DNA of 64,000 nt from Sulfolobaceae archaeon (GTDB lineage: Archaea > Thermoproteota > Thermoprotei_A > Sulfolobales > Sulfolobaceae), in the NCBI GenBank assembly GCA_026627305.1, contig JAPNVD010000027.1, forward strand, positions 1 to 64,000, written 5' to 3'. Positions 18,700 through 27,792 of this stretch are shown here, piece by piece. The translations under genes and the position numbers were made by a program. The first letter of the stretch is position 1. Every line of letters starts with the position of its first letter. The notes under the pieces were generated by a model. That model had not been told where the DNA came from. It saw nothing but the letters and a program-made list of their open reading frames with translations, and searched no databases.

Positions 18700-19040
18700 A
18701 AGAAGGTATGCGGTTTTATTTCTATTTTATTAATCATGTTCATTAATAATACATTTCCATTACTCAATTTATAGATAGCGTAAATAGTTAAAAATTTTAG
18801 TAATTTTTCCTCGTTACTTCTGAGTTCGTTGTAAGAAGTCTTTAACTCTTCGCTAAATGGGAACATTTCATCAATTTTTAAATCATTTCCAGCCTCTAGA
18901 TCTTTAAGTATCTTTTCTAACTCCGCGACTATTTCTAAATTCTCTTCATCATATTTTGCTAGTTCAATAACTTCCTTAGCTGCTGTTCTTATTTCTCCTT
19001 TATTAACTAACTCTATAATCTTAATGAGGTTCTCCAACAT
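18696..19040 (-). CDS. hypothetical small helical protein
   Basis: 114-aa ORF abutting the 811-aa membrane protein on the same strand. Confidence 0.45.
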   Translation of the reverse strand: MLENLIKIIELVNKGEIRTAAKEVIELAKYDEENLEIVAELEKILKDLEAGNDLKIDEMFPFSEELKTSYNELRSNEEKLLKFLTIYAIYKLSNGNVLLMNMINKIEIKPHTFF

Positions 19041-21475
19041 TAACTCTTATTTCTTCTCCGAGGTTTTAAATGTTTTATAATAATGTCTATAACGATTGTC
19101 GATATAAAAGATATAATTGAGACATATAGTCCATAATATATCAATTTCTCTCCTTTGTAAATTACTGTTATGGTATAATTTCCCTTATGCAACAGTATAG
19201 TAGAATTTGATATATTTGTTATGGTATCACTTCCATTATTTATTCCAACATAAAATTTTGATACATTAAAAGAGAAATTTACAATAAAATTTGACTCTAG
19301 ACTCAAATGCACTTTCATTCCTCCAGGGATCAGGTATGAGGTTTCAGAGTAGCTAGGTATCTTAGGGTTTATTATATAGTATACAGAACCATTGTATATG
19401 TAATACATTGAGGTAATTATTATTTTTGAAAAACTTTCATTAGCATAGTATATCTGGAGTTCATATAAGCTACCGTTCAATCTTATGGAGTACGTCGTGG
19501 AATTTATAGCGATTTTGCTTCCATTATATATAACTGAAAAACCTATATATTGAGGTGCAAAGAGAAGTTCTGACGGTTTTACAGTGGAATTGATAGTAAT
19601 AAAAAGTGTACTATTAGGAGGAATATTTTCTAAGAAAAATGTTTCTATGCTTCTATACTGAACAGATTTGCTAGAGGGTAATATCCAGATTATTTTATAG
19701 TTATATACCTGATTATTAGACGACTCGTTTAAAACAATCAATTGCTCATCATTTGAAGTTGATATCCACTTTGATTGTATGTAATTGCTAATGCTTGTAG
19801 GTATTAATATAACCGGATATCCCTTAAATATCTCATTAGTCTCTATGGAGAAGTTATTTGTAATTATATATTTTACATAATGGTTTAAGGTAGGAGATAA
19901 CGGCATAGATGAGAGTAATGGATAACTTCCATTCCAAAAAACTAAGTACGTTTCATTATGTGAGTAAATATCTTTACTAACATTTAATGCGCTCGGAGGT
20001 ATTGATATAACAGGCGCATTAAATATGGCTCCTATTCCTGAAATTATCAAAACAGCTAATATGCCAATCTTAATATAGGTTATTATCTTATCGTATCCTG
20101 ACTTTTGCATTAAATCAAGAACCAAGAAAATTGCTATTAATGATACTAATGGCAATAGAATCTGATAGAACGGAAGTTTAAAATACGAATATATCAGGGC
20201 GATAGCTACGAAAAATGAAATATAATTTCTTCTTTTCTCGTCTACAAGGAAATATAATGATGTAAGCGTTAATAATACCAGTCCAAGAGCTATTTTGCTA
20301 AAGCCTAAGGTCATTATACTATATGTCAAGGATATGCTAGGAGCTCCAAGAGCAATATAAGGAATAATCCACCAAGAGTTTACTAGAATTAAAGGTGGTA
20401 TTAGATAACCTCCTTTACCTTTGTTAATAATTAATGAGCCCAGGGAAACTGTGGCTATCCATAAATAAAAGGAAGAACCTAGTATTGAAAGCAATAGCAA
20501 ACTTATCACATAAATGATTCTTTTAGTTGAAACATACTTTTTGAAGAGAGCTATCGCTATTGGTACACTCATATACCATAGTAATCCATAAGGTAAAAAC
20601 ACTGGAAAGAAAGATGAAATTTGATAAAGTAAGCCTCCTATTAGCGCTTCTTTTTCATTAAAGTCCATTAACTTTAGTGCAATATAAGTTAAATAACCTG
20701 TCAAAAAGGTAAACAATATTATATAACCTTTTACGCTTAGCTCATGAGCTATGACAAATAATGGGAACTGATTAATTTCAGGGTTATATCCTACTCCGGG
20801 AATCCAGAGCGATGCTATTGTAGTTAACTTAAAGTAGAATGAGATGGGATTCCAATAATAATATCCGCTCAATGTGCCAATTAGTCCCCATATTAGAGAT
20901 ATTGGAGTGTAAATCAATATAGTGACTAACCATAAAGGTATTTTAACTTTTGAACCACTGAATATCATTCCAATTGTGCCTATGAGTAAATAGAAGTATG
21001 AAATGTATGATAGCGTTTCGAAGAGTTGAAACATTGAAATGAAAGAGTAGGCTGATAAAATAAGGTCAAAAATACCAATTAAAATCATAGGTCTAATATC
21101 TAAATTCAATATTAAACACAATATAAGAAGAGATAATATAGATAAGAACTGTATAATTACTGTTTCATTTATTAGTAGTATATTTAGTGCAAGGATATAA
21201 AAGGTGGGTTCTATGTATTGCGCTTTGGTATAGTAAATTCCAATAGAACCCAGGATCACTATTATAAGGTAAATTGCGTTGTCAAGTGATATTAAAGATG
21301 TGAAAAAGACACCTATTATTAGAATGCTCAATTCTTTCGTTGTTTGTAATCTTGACAGTAAGCCTAATGATATTAATATTACAGCTAAAATTATTTTAAG
21401 CTCTTGATGATCTATGATAAGATAATCAATTATGACAGTGATTAGAATTGGCGATAGCAATCGCTTTATATCCAT
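19040..21475 (-). CDS. large polytopic membrane protein with glycosylation-sequon-rich extracytoplasmic domain
   Basis: 811 aa: many TM helices, a Ser/Thr/Asn-rich soluble region with many N-x-S/T, then a C-terminal TM and basic tail. Confidence 0.5.
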   Translation of the reverse strand: MDIKRLLSPILITVIIDYLIIDHQELKIILAVILISLGLLSRLQTTKELSILIIGVFFTSLISLDNAIYLIIVILGSIGIYYTKAQYIEPTFYILALNILLINETVIIQFLSILSLLILCLILNLDIRPMILIGIFDLILSAYSFISMFQLFETLSYISYFYLLIGTIGMIFSGSKVKIPLWLVTILIYTPISLIWGLIGTLSGYYYWNPISFYFKLTTIASLWIPGVGYNPEINQFPLFVIAHELSVKGYIILFTFLTGYLTYIALKLMDFNEKEALIGGLLYQISSFFPVFLPYGLLWYMSVPIAIALFKKYVSTKRIIYVISLLLLSILGSSFYLWIATVSLGSLIINKGKGGYLIPPLILVNSWWIIPYIALGAPSISLTYSIMTLGFSKIALGLVLLTLTSLYFLVDEKRRNYISFFVAIALIYSYFKLPFYQILLPLVSLIAIFLVLDLMQKSGYDKIITYIKIGILAVLIISGIGAIFNAPVISIPPSALNVSKDIYSHNETYLVFWNGSYPLLSSMPLSPTLNHYVKYIITNNFSIETNEIFKGYPVILIPTSISNYIQSKWISTSNDEQLIVLNESSNNQVYNYKIIWILPSSKSVQYRSIETFFLENIPPNSTLFITINSTVKPSELLFAPQYIGFSVIYNGSKIAINSTTYSIRLNGSLYELQIYYANESFSKIIITSMYYIYNGSVYYIINPKIPSYSETSYLIPGGMKVHLSLESNFIVNFSFNVSKFYVGINNGSDTITNISNSTILLHKGNYTITVIYKGEKLIYYGLYVSIISFISTIVIDIIIKHLKPRRRNKS

Positions 21476-21545
21476 TGTACTAGATAATTAGAGAAGTTTA
21501 TTAATTAAATTTTAGGTAAGATCTAATTAGTAGAGGAGCTGCTAA

Positions 21546-22361
21546 ATGAAGAGGAGAAGCCAATTATATGTTCCTGCGAATAATATGAAAATGATTCAAA
21601 AGAGCACTACGTTAGACGCCGATTCAATCGTTTTTGATCTAGAAGATGCAGTACCATCAAATGAAAAAGAAAATGCTAGGAATACACTAGCAAAAGCTTT
21701 GAGTGAACTCGAGTGGAACGGAAAAGAGCTATGTGTTAGGATAAATTCCATAAACGACAAAAATGGGATAAAGGATCTGGAGTTCGTAATGAGTTTGGAT
21801 AAGATTAATACAATATTGGTGCCGAAGGCTGAACAAGATCTAAGTTTTATATATAAGTCTACAGGCAAAAATATTATACCTATAATAGAGACCTCTAAGG
21901 GAGTTGTCAATATAGAGAATGTAATACGATCTGAAGGAGTCGTTGCTGTAACCTATGGCGCTGCTGATTTAGCGCTTTCCGTTTATGGTGATATAAAAGA
22001 GTATGAGAAAAATATCTATATTAAAACGTTAATTGTACTTAATGCTAAGGCATATGATATAGACGCTATAGATAAAGTATATTTTGATTTAAAGGATTTA
22101 GAAGGATTCAAAAACGAAGCCCTAGAGGCTAAACGATTAGGATATGTCGGGAAGCAAGTTATTCATCCTTCTCAAATATCAATAGCAAATGAGGTATTTA
22201 CTCCATCAAAAGAAGAAGTGGAGTGGGCTAAAAAGGTGATAAGTGCATATGAAGAAATGATAAAGCAAGGAAAAGGTGCTTTAAGGGTAGATGATAAGCT
22301 TGTTGATGCTGTACATTATAAATTGGCTAAGAAGATCCTTGAACTTTCTGGATCAAGCTAA
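21546..22361 (+). CDS. HpcH/HpaI aldolase / citrate lyase beta (CitE)-like
   Basis: 'RRSQLYVPANNMKMIQKSTTLDADSIVFDLEDAVPSNEKENAR', 'GYVGKQVIHPSQISIANEVFTPS'. Confidence 0.9.
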   Translation: MKRRSQLYVPANNMKMIQKSTTLDADSIVFDLEDAVPSNEKENARNTLAKALSELEWNGKELCVRINSINDKNGIKDLEFVMSLDKINTILVPKAEQDLSFIYKSTGKNIIPIIETSKGVVNIENVIRSEGVVAVTYGAADLALSVYGDIKEYEKNIYIKTLIVLNAKAYDIDAIDKVYFDLKDLEGFKNEALEAKRLGYVGKQVIHPSQISIANEVFTPSKEEVEWAKKVISAYEEMIKQGKGALRVDDKLVDAVHYKLAKKILELSGSS

Positions 22362-24636
22362 GTACATAGTCTGGCGTTATTGGAATTTCAACCTCATTTA
22401 ATGTGATTCCTAGAGCATCTTCTAGAGCGTTTACAATAGCTGCAGCTGGACCTAATGCGCTTCCTTCTGCCACTCCCTTTGTACCTAATGGTGTAAGGGG
22501 TGATGGGGTAACTAAGTGTGCTATATTTATATTAGGAGCTTCTAAGGCACTAGGTATCCAGTAATCTGAGAATGAAGTCTGTTGTGGAATTCCGTTTTCG
22601 TCATATCTTATAACTTCATACAATGCTGTTCCAATTCCCATTATTGTGCCTCCAATTATTTGACCATCCACTATTAATGGATTTATTATATTACCAGCAT
22701 CACTTACCACTACATATTTCAAGACTTTTATAAAACCTGTATCCTTATCTATTTCGATTGCTGCAGCGTGAACACTAACACCGTAGGTTGTAGAGAAGTT
22801 AACTCTTCTTTTATCATCTGCTAACGTGATATTGGGAGAGTTTAATGTAACTGATACATCTACACCTATTTCATTATTTTCCAACATGTAGGATCTATTG
22901 TATATCCAATTAACGGCTTGCTGTATTGGAATTGAATTTCCTTTAACATAAACCTTTCCGTCCTCTATTTTAACCTCGTTTACCTCTACGTTATACATCT
23001 TTGCGACATACGTTCTAATTTTTTCTCTAAGTCTTATCGCTGCTTCATAAACAGCTGAAAGCGTAACAACAGAGAACCTGCTACCATAAACGCCAGTTCC
23101 AGGAGGACCCTCAGTATCTCCTAAGTTTACTCTAACATCATTTATATCTATTCCTAATACATCAGCTACAACTTGTGCAATTGTAGTCTCATGGCCAGTG
23201 CCTATAGAACCTGAGCTGATGAATACTGAGACTTCTCCACCACTATCCATTCTCATGTATACTCCTTCGTAATATGGGGTTCGTGGTTTCTTTACTATCA
23301 AGTTTTGAAAACCTAAAGATGAACCAGGCTCTACTACAAATGCGTAACCTACTCCCCTTAATTTTCCTGGTTCTTTTATCCGTTCAGGCTGTAATAGTTC
23401 AACCGCTTTTTCCATTGCAGCGATATAATTACCACTGTCATAAATCGCTCCTGTTATTGTTGTTGCAGGGAACTTCGTGATAAAATTCTTCTTTCTCAGT
23501 TCATACGGTTTAATCATTAGTTTTCTCGCTAGGCTATCAACTAAATTTTCTAAAACTAGAACTGCAGGTGGTAATCCTAAACCTCTCCATGCTCCAGTGG
23601 GCGGTTTATTTGTTACAACTCCTTTTATCTTAAACCTCAAGAATTTCATATCGTAAGCTCCAGTCAAATGGTATATCTGTCTAAGAACTGGTAGAGGTTG
23701 ATAGGTGTGCATATAAGCGCCAAAATCCTCAATTAGTTCGACATCAACGCCAATCAACTTATCCCCCTTGTAAAGAAGTTTTGCGGTATAACGCCTGTCA
23801 GGTCCATGGACTGCCGCTGATATATTTTCAATCCTAGTTTCTATGTACTTAACGGGTCTTCCTGATACTATAGATGCCAATGAAGCCAATACCAACGGTT
23901 TTAAAAAGATCTTTCCACCAAATGCACCTCCAATATCTGGCACAAGTATTCTAACACTGCTTCTAGGCAAATTGAATATTATACTTAAAGCGGTTTTAAA
24001 TACTTGGGGAACTTGAGTGTTAGCATATACTGTAAGTCTATTTGAGAATTTATCATAGTCTGCTATTACAGCATTGGGTTCTAGGAATCCATGCGATACC
24101 CTATTATATCTAATTTTTTTCTCTATATAATCAAAGCTCTCTGGTTCTTCGCCATATACAAATTCATCTGTATAGACTAAGTTAGTCCCTAAATCCTTGT
24201 GGAGAACTGGAGCATTAGGCTGGATTGCAGCTATTGGATCAACGAGTGGTGTATATGGTTCATATTCTACATTAACTAATTCAGCTAGATCTGCAGCTTC
24301 GTATCTATCGTTTCCTAAAACTAACGCTATCGGTTCGCCAAAATATTTAGCTTCATAATCTATAGGTAAGGCATATTCTTTTGGTGCTTTATCGTAGAAA
24401 AAATTGGGTAAGGGCTTAAGATCTAAATCTTTTACTACTGATGGAGTTATTACAATTGCCCCTCTTTTTTCTGCTTCTGTTGTATCTAGCCTAAACTTAG
24501 CCCATGCGTAATTCGATCTTATAACATATAAGTATTGCATACCTGGTAATATTATATCATCAACATATCTTCCGCGTCCTGTTATAAGCCTGGGATCTTC
24601 AATTCTCTTTATAGGTTTTCCTATATATCTCGTCAT
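22327..24636 (-). CDS. molybdopterin-dependent xanthine dehydrogenase/aldehyde oxidase family large subunit
   Basis: 'MTRYIGKPIKRIEDPRLITGRGRYVDDI', 'VPDIGGAFGGKIFLKP', 'PTGAWRGLGLPPAV', 'TPLGTKGVAEGSALGPAAAIVNAL'. Confidence 0.9.
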   Translation of the reverse strand: MTRYIGKPIKRIEDPRLITGRGRYVDDIILPGMQYLYVIRSNYAWAKFRLDTTEAEKRGAIVITPSVVKDLDLKPLPNFFYDKAPKEYALPIDYEAKYFGEPIALVLGNDRYEAADLAELVNVEYEPYTPLVDPIAAIQPNAPVLHKDLGTNLVYTDEFVYGEEPESFDYIEKKIRYNRVSHGFLEPNAVIADYDKFSNRLTVYANTQVPQVFKTALSIIFNLPRSSVRILVPDIGGAFGGKIFLKPLVLASLASIVSGRPVKYIETRIENISAAVHGPDRRYTAKLLYKGDKLIGVDVELIEDFGAYMHTYQPLPVLRQIYHLTGAYDMKFLRFKIKGVVTNKPPTGAWRGLGLPPAVLVLENLVDSLARKLMIKPYELRKKNFITKFPATTITGAIYDSGNYIAAMEKAVELLQPERIKEPGKLRGVGYAFVVEPGSSLGFQNLIVKKPRTPYYEGVYMRMDSGGEVSVFISSGSIGTGHETTIAQVVADVLGIDINDVRVNLGDTEGPPGTGVYGSRFSVVTLSAVYEAAIRLREKIRTYVAKMYNVEVNEVKIEDGKVYVKGNSIPIQQAVNWIYNRSYMLENNEIGVDVSVTLNSPNITLADDKRRVNFSTTYGVSVHAAAIEIDKDTGFIKVLKYVVVSDAGNIINPLIVDGQIIGGTIMGIGTALYEVIRYDENGIPQQTSFSDYWIPSALEAPNINIAHLVTPSPLTPLGTKGVAEGSALGPAAAIVNALEDALGITLNEVEIPITPDYVLSLIQKVQGSS

Positions 24637-24648
24637 TTTGATCCCTTA

Positions 24649-25866
24649 TCAGACTTTAACACCCATAAACCTATTATAGAACTGCCTAGCAGCTGAAATC
24701 CTCTGTATATCATTAGTTCCTTCATATGTTTTAAGTATTTGTAAGTCTCTTAGCATCCTTTCAAGTTCAATATCTGTGGTTACGCCATAACCACCGTGTT
24801 CAATCATAGCCCTTAGTACTATTCTTTCTGCAGCTTCTGTCACGAAAAACTTAGCTAAAGAGGCTACTATAATGTACTCGTTCTTCATATTTCTTTGATA
24901 TAAAGTTCCTGCCCAATACGTTAATAGCCTAGACGCTTCTAGATCTGCTAACGAGTCAGCTATTTTTAGCTGTATATTTTGGAAATTAGCTAACTTAGTA
25001 TCAAATGCAGTTCTTTGTAATGAGTAATTAGACATTATTTCAAAAGCTCTTTGAGCTATACCAAGAGCTTGAGCAGCGACAATTGTTCTAGCATAATCAA
25101 AAGTTTCCACTGCATATTTAAAGCCCATATTTTCCTCTCCGAGCAGATTCTCAGCAGGAACTTTGACGTTATCTAGCGCTAACTCTGTAGTATGTGAAGC
25201 CTTCAATCCTATTGTCTCAAGCCTACTTACTGGTTTTACCCCCCAATCCTTTTCAACTATGAATAGTGAAATTCCTTTCCATCTAGCTTCTCTTTGAGGT
25301 GGTATTGTCCTAGCGGCTATTATATAATAGTCAGCAATATCTCCATTAGTTATGAACAATTTTCTGCCATTTAATATATAATATCCGTTTTCTTTCTTTG
25401 CAGTTGTTTGAATTCCAGCAACATCTGAACCAGCAGCAGGCTCTGTTACAGCAAAGGCAGCTACTTTTTCGCCCGTTGCTACTTGAGTTATATACTTCTT
25501 CTTTTGTTCTTCATTACCATATTCGTTTATTGCACGGTTAAACATCCAATTTATCAGGAAAAACGTGGCAAATGATGGCCAAATCCTAGATAATTCTTCA
25601 GCAACTATTATTGCTGATAAGTAATCTCCTCCTTGTCCACCATATTCGGGTTTCACATCTATTCCGTAGAGACCTAATTCTTTAGCCTTAATCTTCAACT
25701 CTTGTGGAATATCTCTCATTAATTCTCCTTGTTTAACATAATTTGAAAGAATCTTTTCTGCGAAATCTCTGATCATTGTTCTCGTAAGCTCATGTTCCTC
25801 ATTAAGATCTATTGTGAAGTTTTTAATCGATGAAAAAGGGAATACCATATCACATACAAGTATCAA
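24649..25866 (-). CDS. acyl-CoA dehydrogenase
   Basis: 'YGGQGGDYLSAIIVAEELSR', 'AFAVTEPAAGSDVAGIQTTAKK', 'LQILKTYEGTNDIQRISAARQF'. Confidence 0.93.
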   Translation of the reverse strand: MILVCDMVFPFSSIKNFTIDLNEEHELTRTMIRDFAEKILSNYVKQGELMRDIPQELKIKAKELGLYGIDVKPEYGGQGGDYLSAIIVAEELSRIWPSFATFFLINWMFNRAINEYGNEEQKKKYITQVATGEKVAAFAVTEPAAGSDVAGIQTTAKKENGYYILNGRKLFITNGDIADYYIIAARTIPPQREARWKGISLFIVEKDWGVKPVSRLETIGLKASHTTELALDNVKVPAENLLGEENMGFKYAVETFDYARTIVAAQALGIAQRAFEIMSNYSLQRTAFDTKLANFQNIQLKIADSLADLEASRLLTYWAGTLYQRNMKNEYIIVASLAKFFVTEAAERIVLRAMIEHGGYGVTTDIELERMLRDLQILKTYEGTNDIQRISAARQFYNRFMGVKV

Positions 25867-26027
25867 AGTGTCCAGAATTATATTAAAGTTTTTTAGTGCT
25901 ATAGATATTATGTATATTCATAATTGAGATCTTTCTGGTGAATATTTTGATTCAATACTATTTTTAAAATTATCTAAATGAACATTAAAGTAAAGATATA
26001 TTAGTAGTCAAGAACTTAATATCTATT

Positions 26028-26846
26028 GTGGATCTTATGCCTAATATTGCGGCTTTTGTTAAAATTTCTCTAGATCCCAATATGATAAGGACAGCTGGCG
26101 ATGATAAAATTGACACAGTTAACATGCAGATGAGCATAAGTGAATACGATAAAAATGCATTAGAAGAGGCTGTGAAGTTAAAAGAAAAATATGGAGGAAA
26201 AGTAATAGCTTTCACTGCATTAACTTGGGGTCCAATAGATAAGAAATTAAAGGATACTGAGGTTATTCAACGCGAAATATTAGCTAGAGGAGCTGATGAA
26301 TTATATGTAATAACCTCAAATCTTATTTTAAACTCATCACCTTTATATACAAGTATTTTACTTGCACAAGCTGTAAAAAAGGTAGGTAATTTTGATCTTT
26401 ATATAACTGGAGAATCATCAATGGATATAGGATCGTCTCAGATCAGCAGTAGAGTAGCGTCAATATTAGGTTTACCAGTAATAACATATGTTAGGGAGTT
26501 AGAATATGATCCTCAAAATAATTTAATAAGAGCTACTAGAGATCTAGAAGATTCTTATGTTAAAGTAGAAGCAGAACTCCCCGTAGTAATCAGTGTAACA
26601 GGTGAAATTAATCAAGCAAGGATTCCTACACTATTACAAATTAGAAGGGCTTTTTCAAAGCCAGTTAAAATACTTACTGATAAAGATCTAAATATACCAG
26701 AACAACAACTTCTTCTACATAAAAGAGAAGATCTAAAGGTCATTAAAATAAATAGGAAAAATATTATTCTTGAAGGTAAATCGCTAGACGAAATTGCTGA
26801 TAAACTAATTTCAAAGTTGAGAGAGGAAGGAGTTTTAAAGGTGTGA
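26028..26846 (+). CDS. etfB: electron transfer flavoprotein beta subunit
   Basis: 'AAFVKISLDPN', 'DKNALEEAVKLKEKYGGKVIAFT', 'TGESSMDIGSSQISSRVASILGLPVITYV'. Confidence 0.9.
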   Translation: MDLMPNIAAFVKISLDPNMIRTAGDDKIDTVNMQMSISEYDKNALEEAVKLKEKYGGKVIAFTALTWGPIDKKLKDTEVIQREILARGADELYVITSNLILNSSPLYTSILLAQAVKKVGNFDLYITGESSMDIGSSQISSRVASILGLPVITYVRELEYDPQNNLIRATRDLEDSYVKVEAELPVVISVTGEINQARIPTLLQIRRAFSKPVKILTDKDLNIPEQQLLLHKREDLKVIKINRKNIILEGKSLDEIADKLISKLREEGVLKV

Positions 26847-26849
26847 GTC

Positions 26850-27785
26850 ATGTCAACAGTTCTAATATTTTCAAATAATCCACAGTCATTTACGGATGCC
26901 ATAGGTTTTCTAGAAGTTCTTAAACAAAAAGGATTAAATGTTGATAAGATAATTGGAGTAACATCTAACAACTCAGCTAATACTGAAGATATTAAGAAGT
27001 TAGGCATTCTAGAACTTTACTTATACGATTCAAAATCTACTGATGATCAGATAGCTAAGGGATTATTTCAGCTAGTGAAGAAATTCTCGCCAAATATTAT
27101 ACTGTCATCATCTTCAAAAACTAATAATTCTATATTAGCCTATTTAAGTGGTTTACTTTCTCTGCCTATGTTAACAGAGATAAGTGATTTGTTGAATGCA
27201 ACTTCCGATACATTAACTTTAAGTAGATCTGTTCTTGCAGGTAGGGCATATAGTATTGAGAGCGTCAAGTTACCTGCAATTATTACTATAACTCCTAAGA
27301 AATTTACTCCTTCTAATTTAGCAGCAACAAATGACATAAAATTAGACAATTTGCCTCTACAAGATACAACCGTAAAGATAGTTGAAGTAACGCCTAAAAA
27401 GAGAGAAGGAGTAAAAATAGAAGATGCTGAGATAGTAGTCGGAGTAGGAAGAGGGTTTAAATCAAAAGAGGACTTAAAGTTAGCATTTGAATTAGCCTCA
27501 TTACTAGGTGGAGAGGTAGGATGTTCAAGACCTATAGCAGCCGATCTTAGATGGTTACCAGAAGATAGGTGGATAGGTATATCTATGAAGAAGATAAGGC
27601 CCAAGCTATATATTGCCATTGGAATATCCGGGGCCCCTCAACACATGTCAGCAGTAGATGCGAAGATAATTGTTGCTGTTAATAAAGATAAAAATGCATC
27701 TATATTTAGTTATTCGGATTACGGTATAGTAGCAGACCTATATCAATTTTTACCTATTCTCATTAATAAACTAAAAAAGAAGTGA
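26850..27785 (+). CDS. etfA: electron transfer flavoprotein alpha subunit
   Basis: 'EIVVGVGRGFKSKEDLKLAFELASLLGGEVGCSRPIAADLRWLPEDRWIGIS...YIAIGISGAPQHMSAV...IVAVNKDKNASIF' FAD-binding signature. Confidence 0.92.
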   Translation: MSTVLIFSNNPQSFTDAIGFLEVLKQKGLNVDKIIGVTSNNSANTEDIKKLGILELYLYDSKSTDDQIAKGLFQLVKKFSPNIILSSSSKTNNSILAYLSGLLSLPMLTEISDLLNATSDTLTLSRSVLAGRAYSIESVKLPAIITITPKKFTPSNLAATNDIKLDNLPLQDTTVKIVEVTPKKREGVKIEDAEIVVGVGRGFKSKEDLKLAFELASLLGGEVGCSRPIAADLRWLPEDRWIGISMKKIRPKLYIAIGISGAPQHMSAVDAKIIVAVNKDKNASIFSYSDYGIVADLYQFLPILINKLKKK

Positions 27786-27792
27786 ATTTAAT

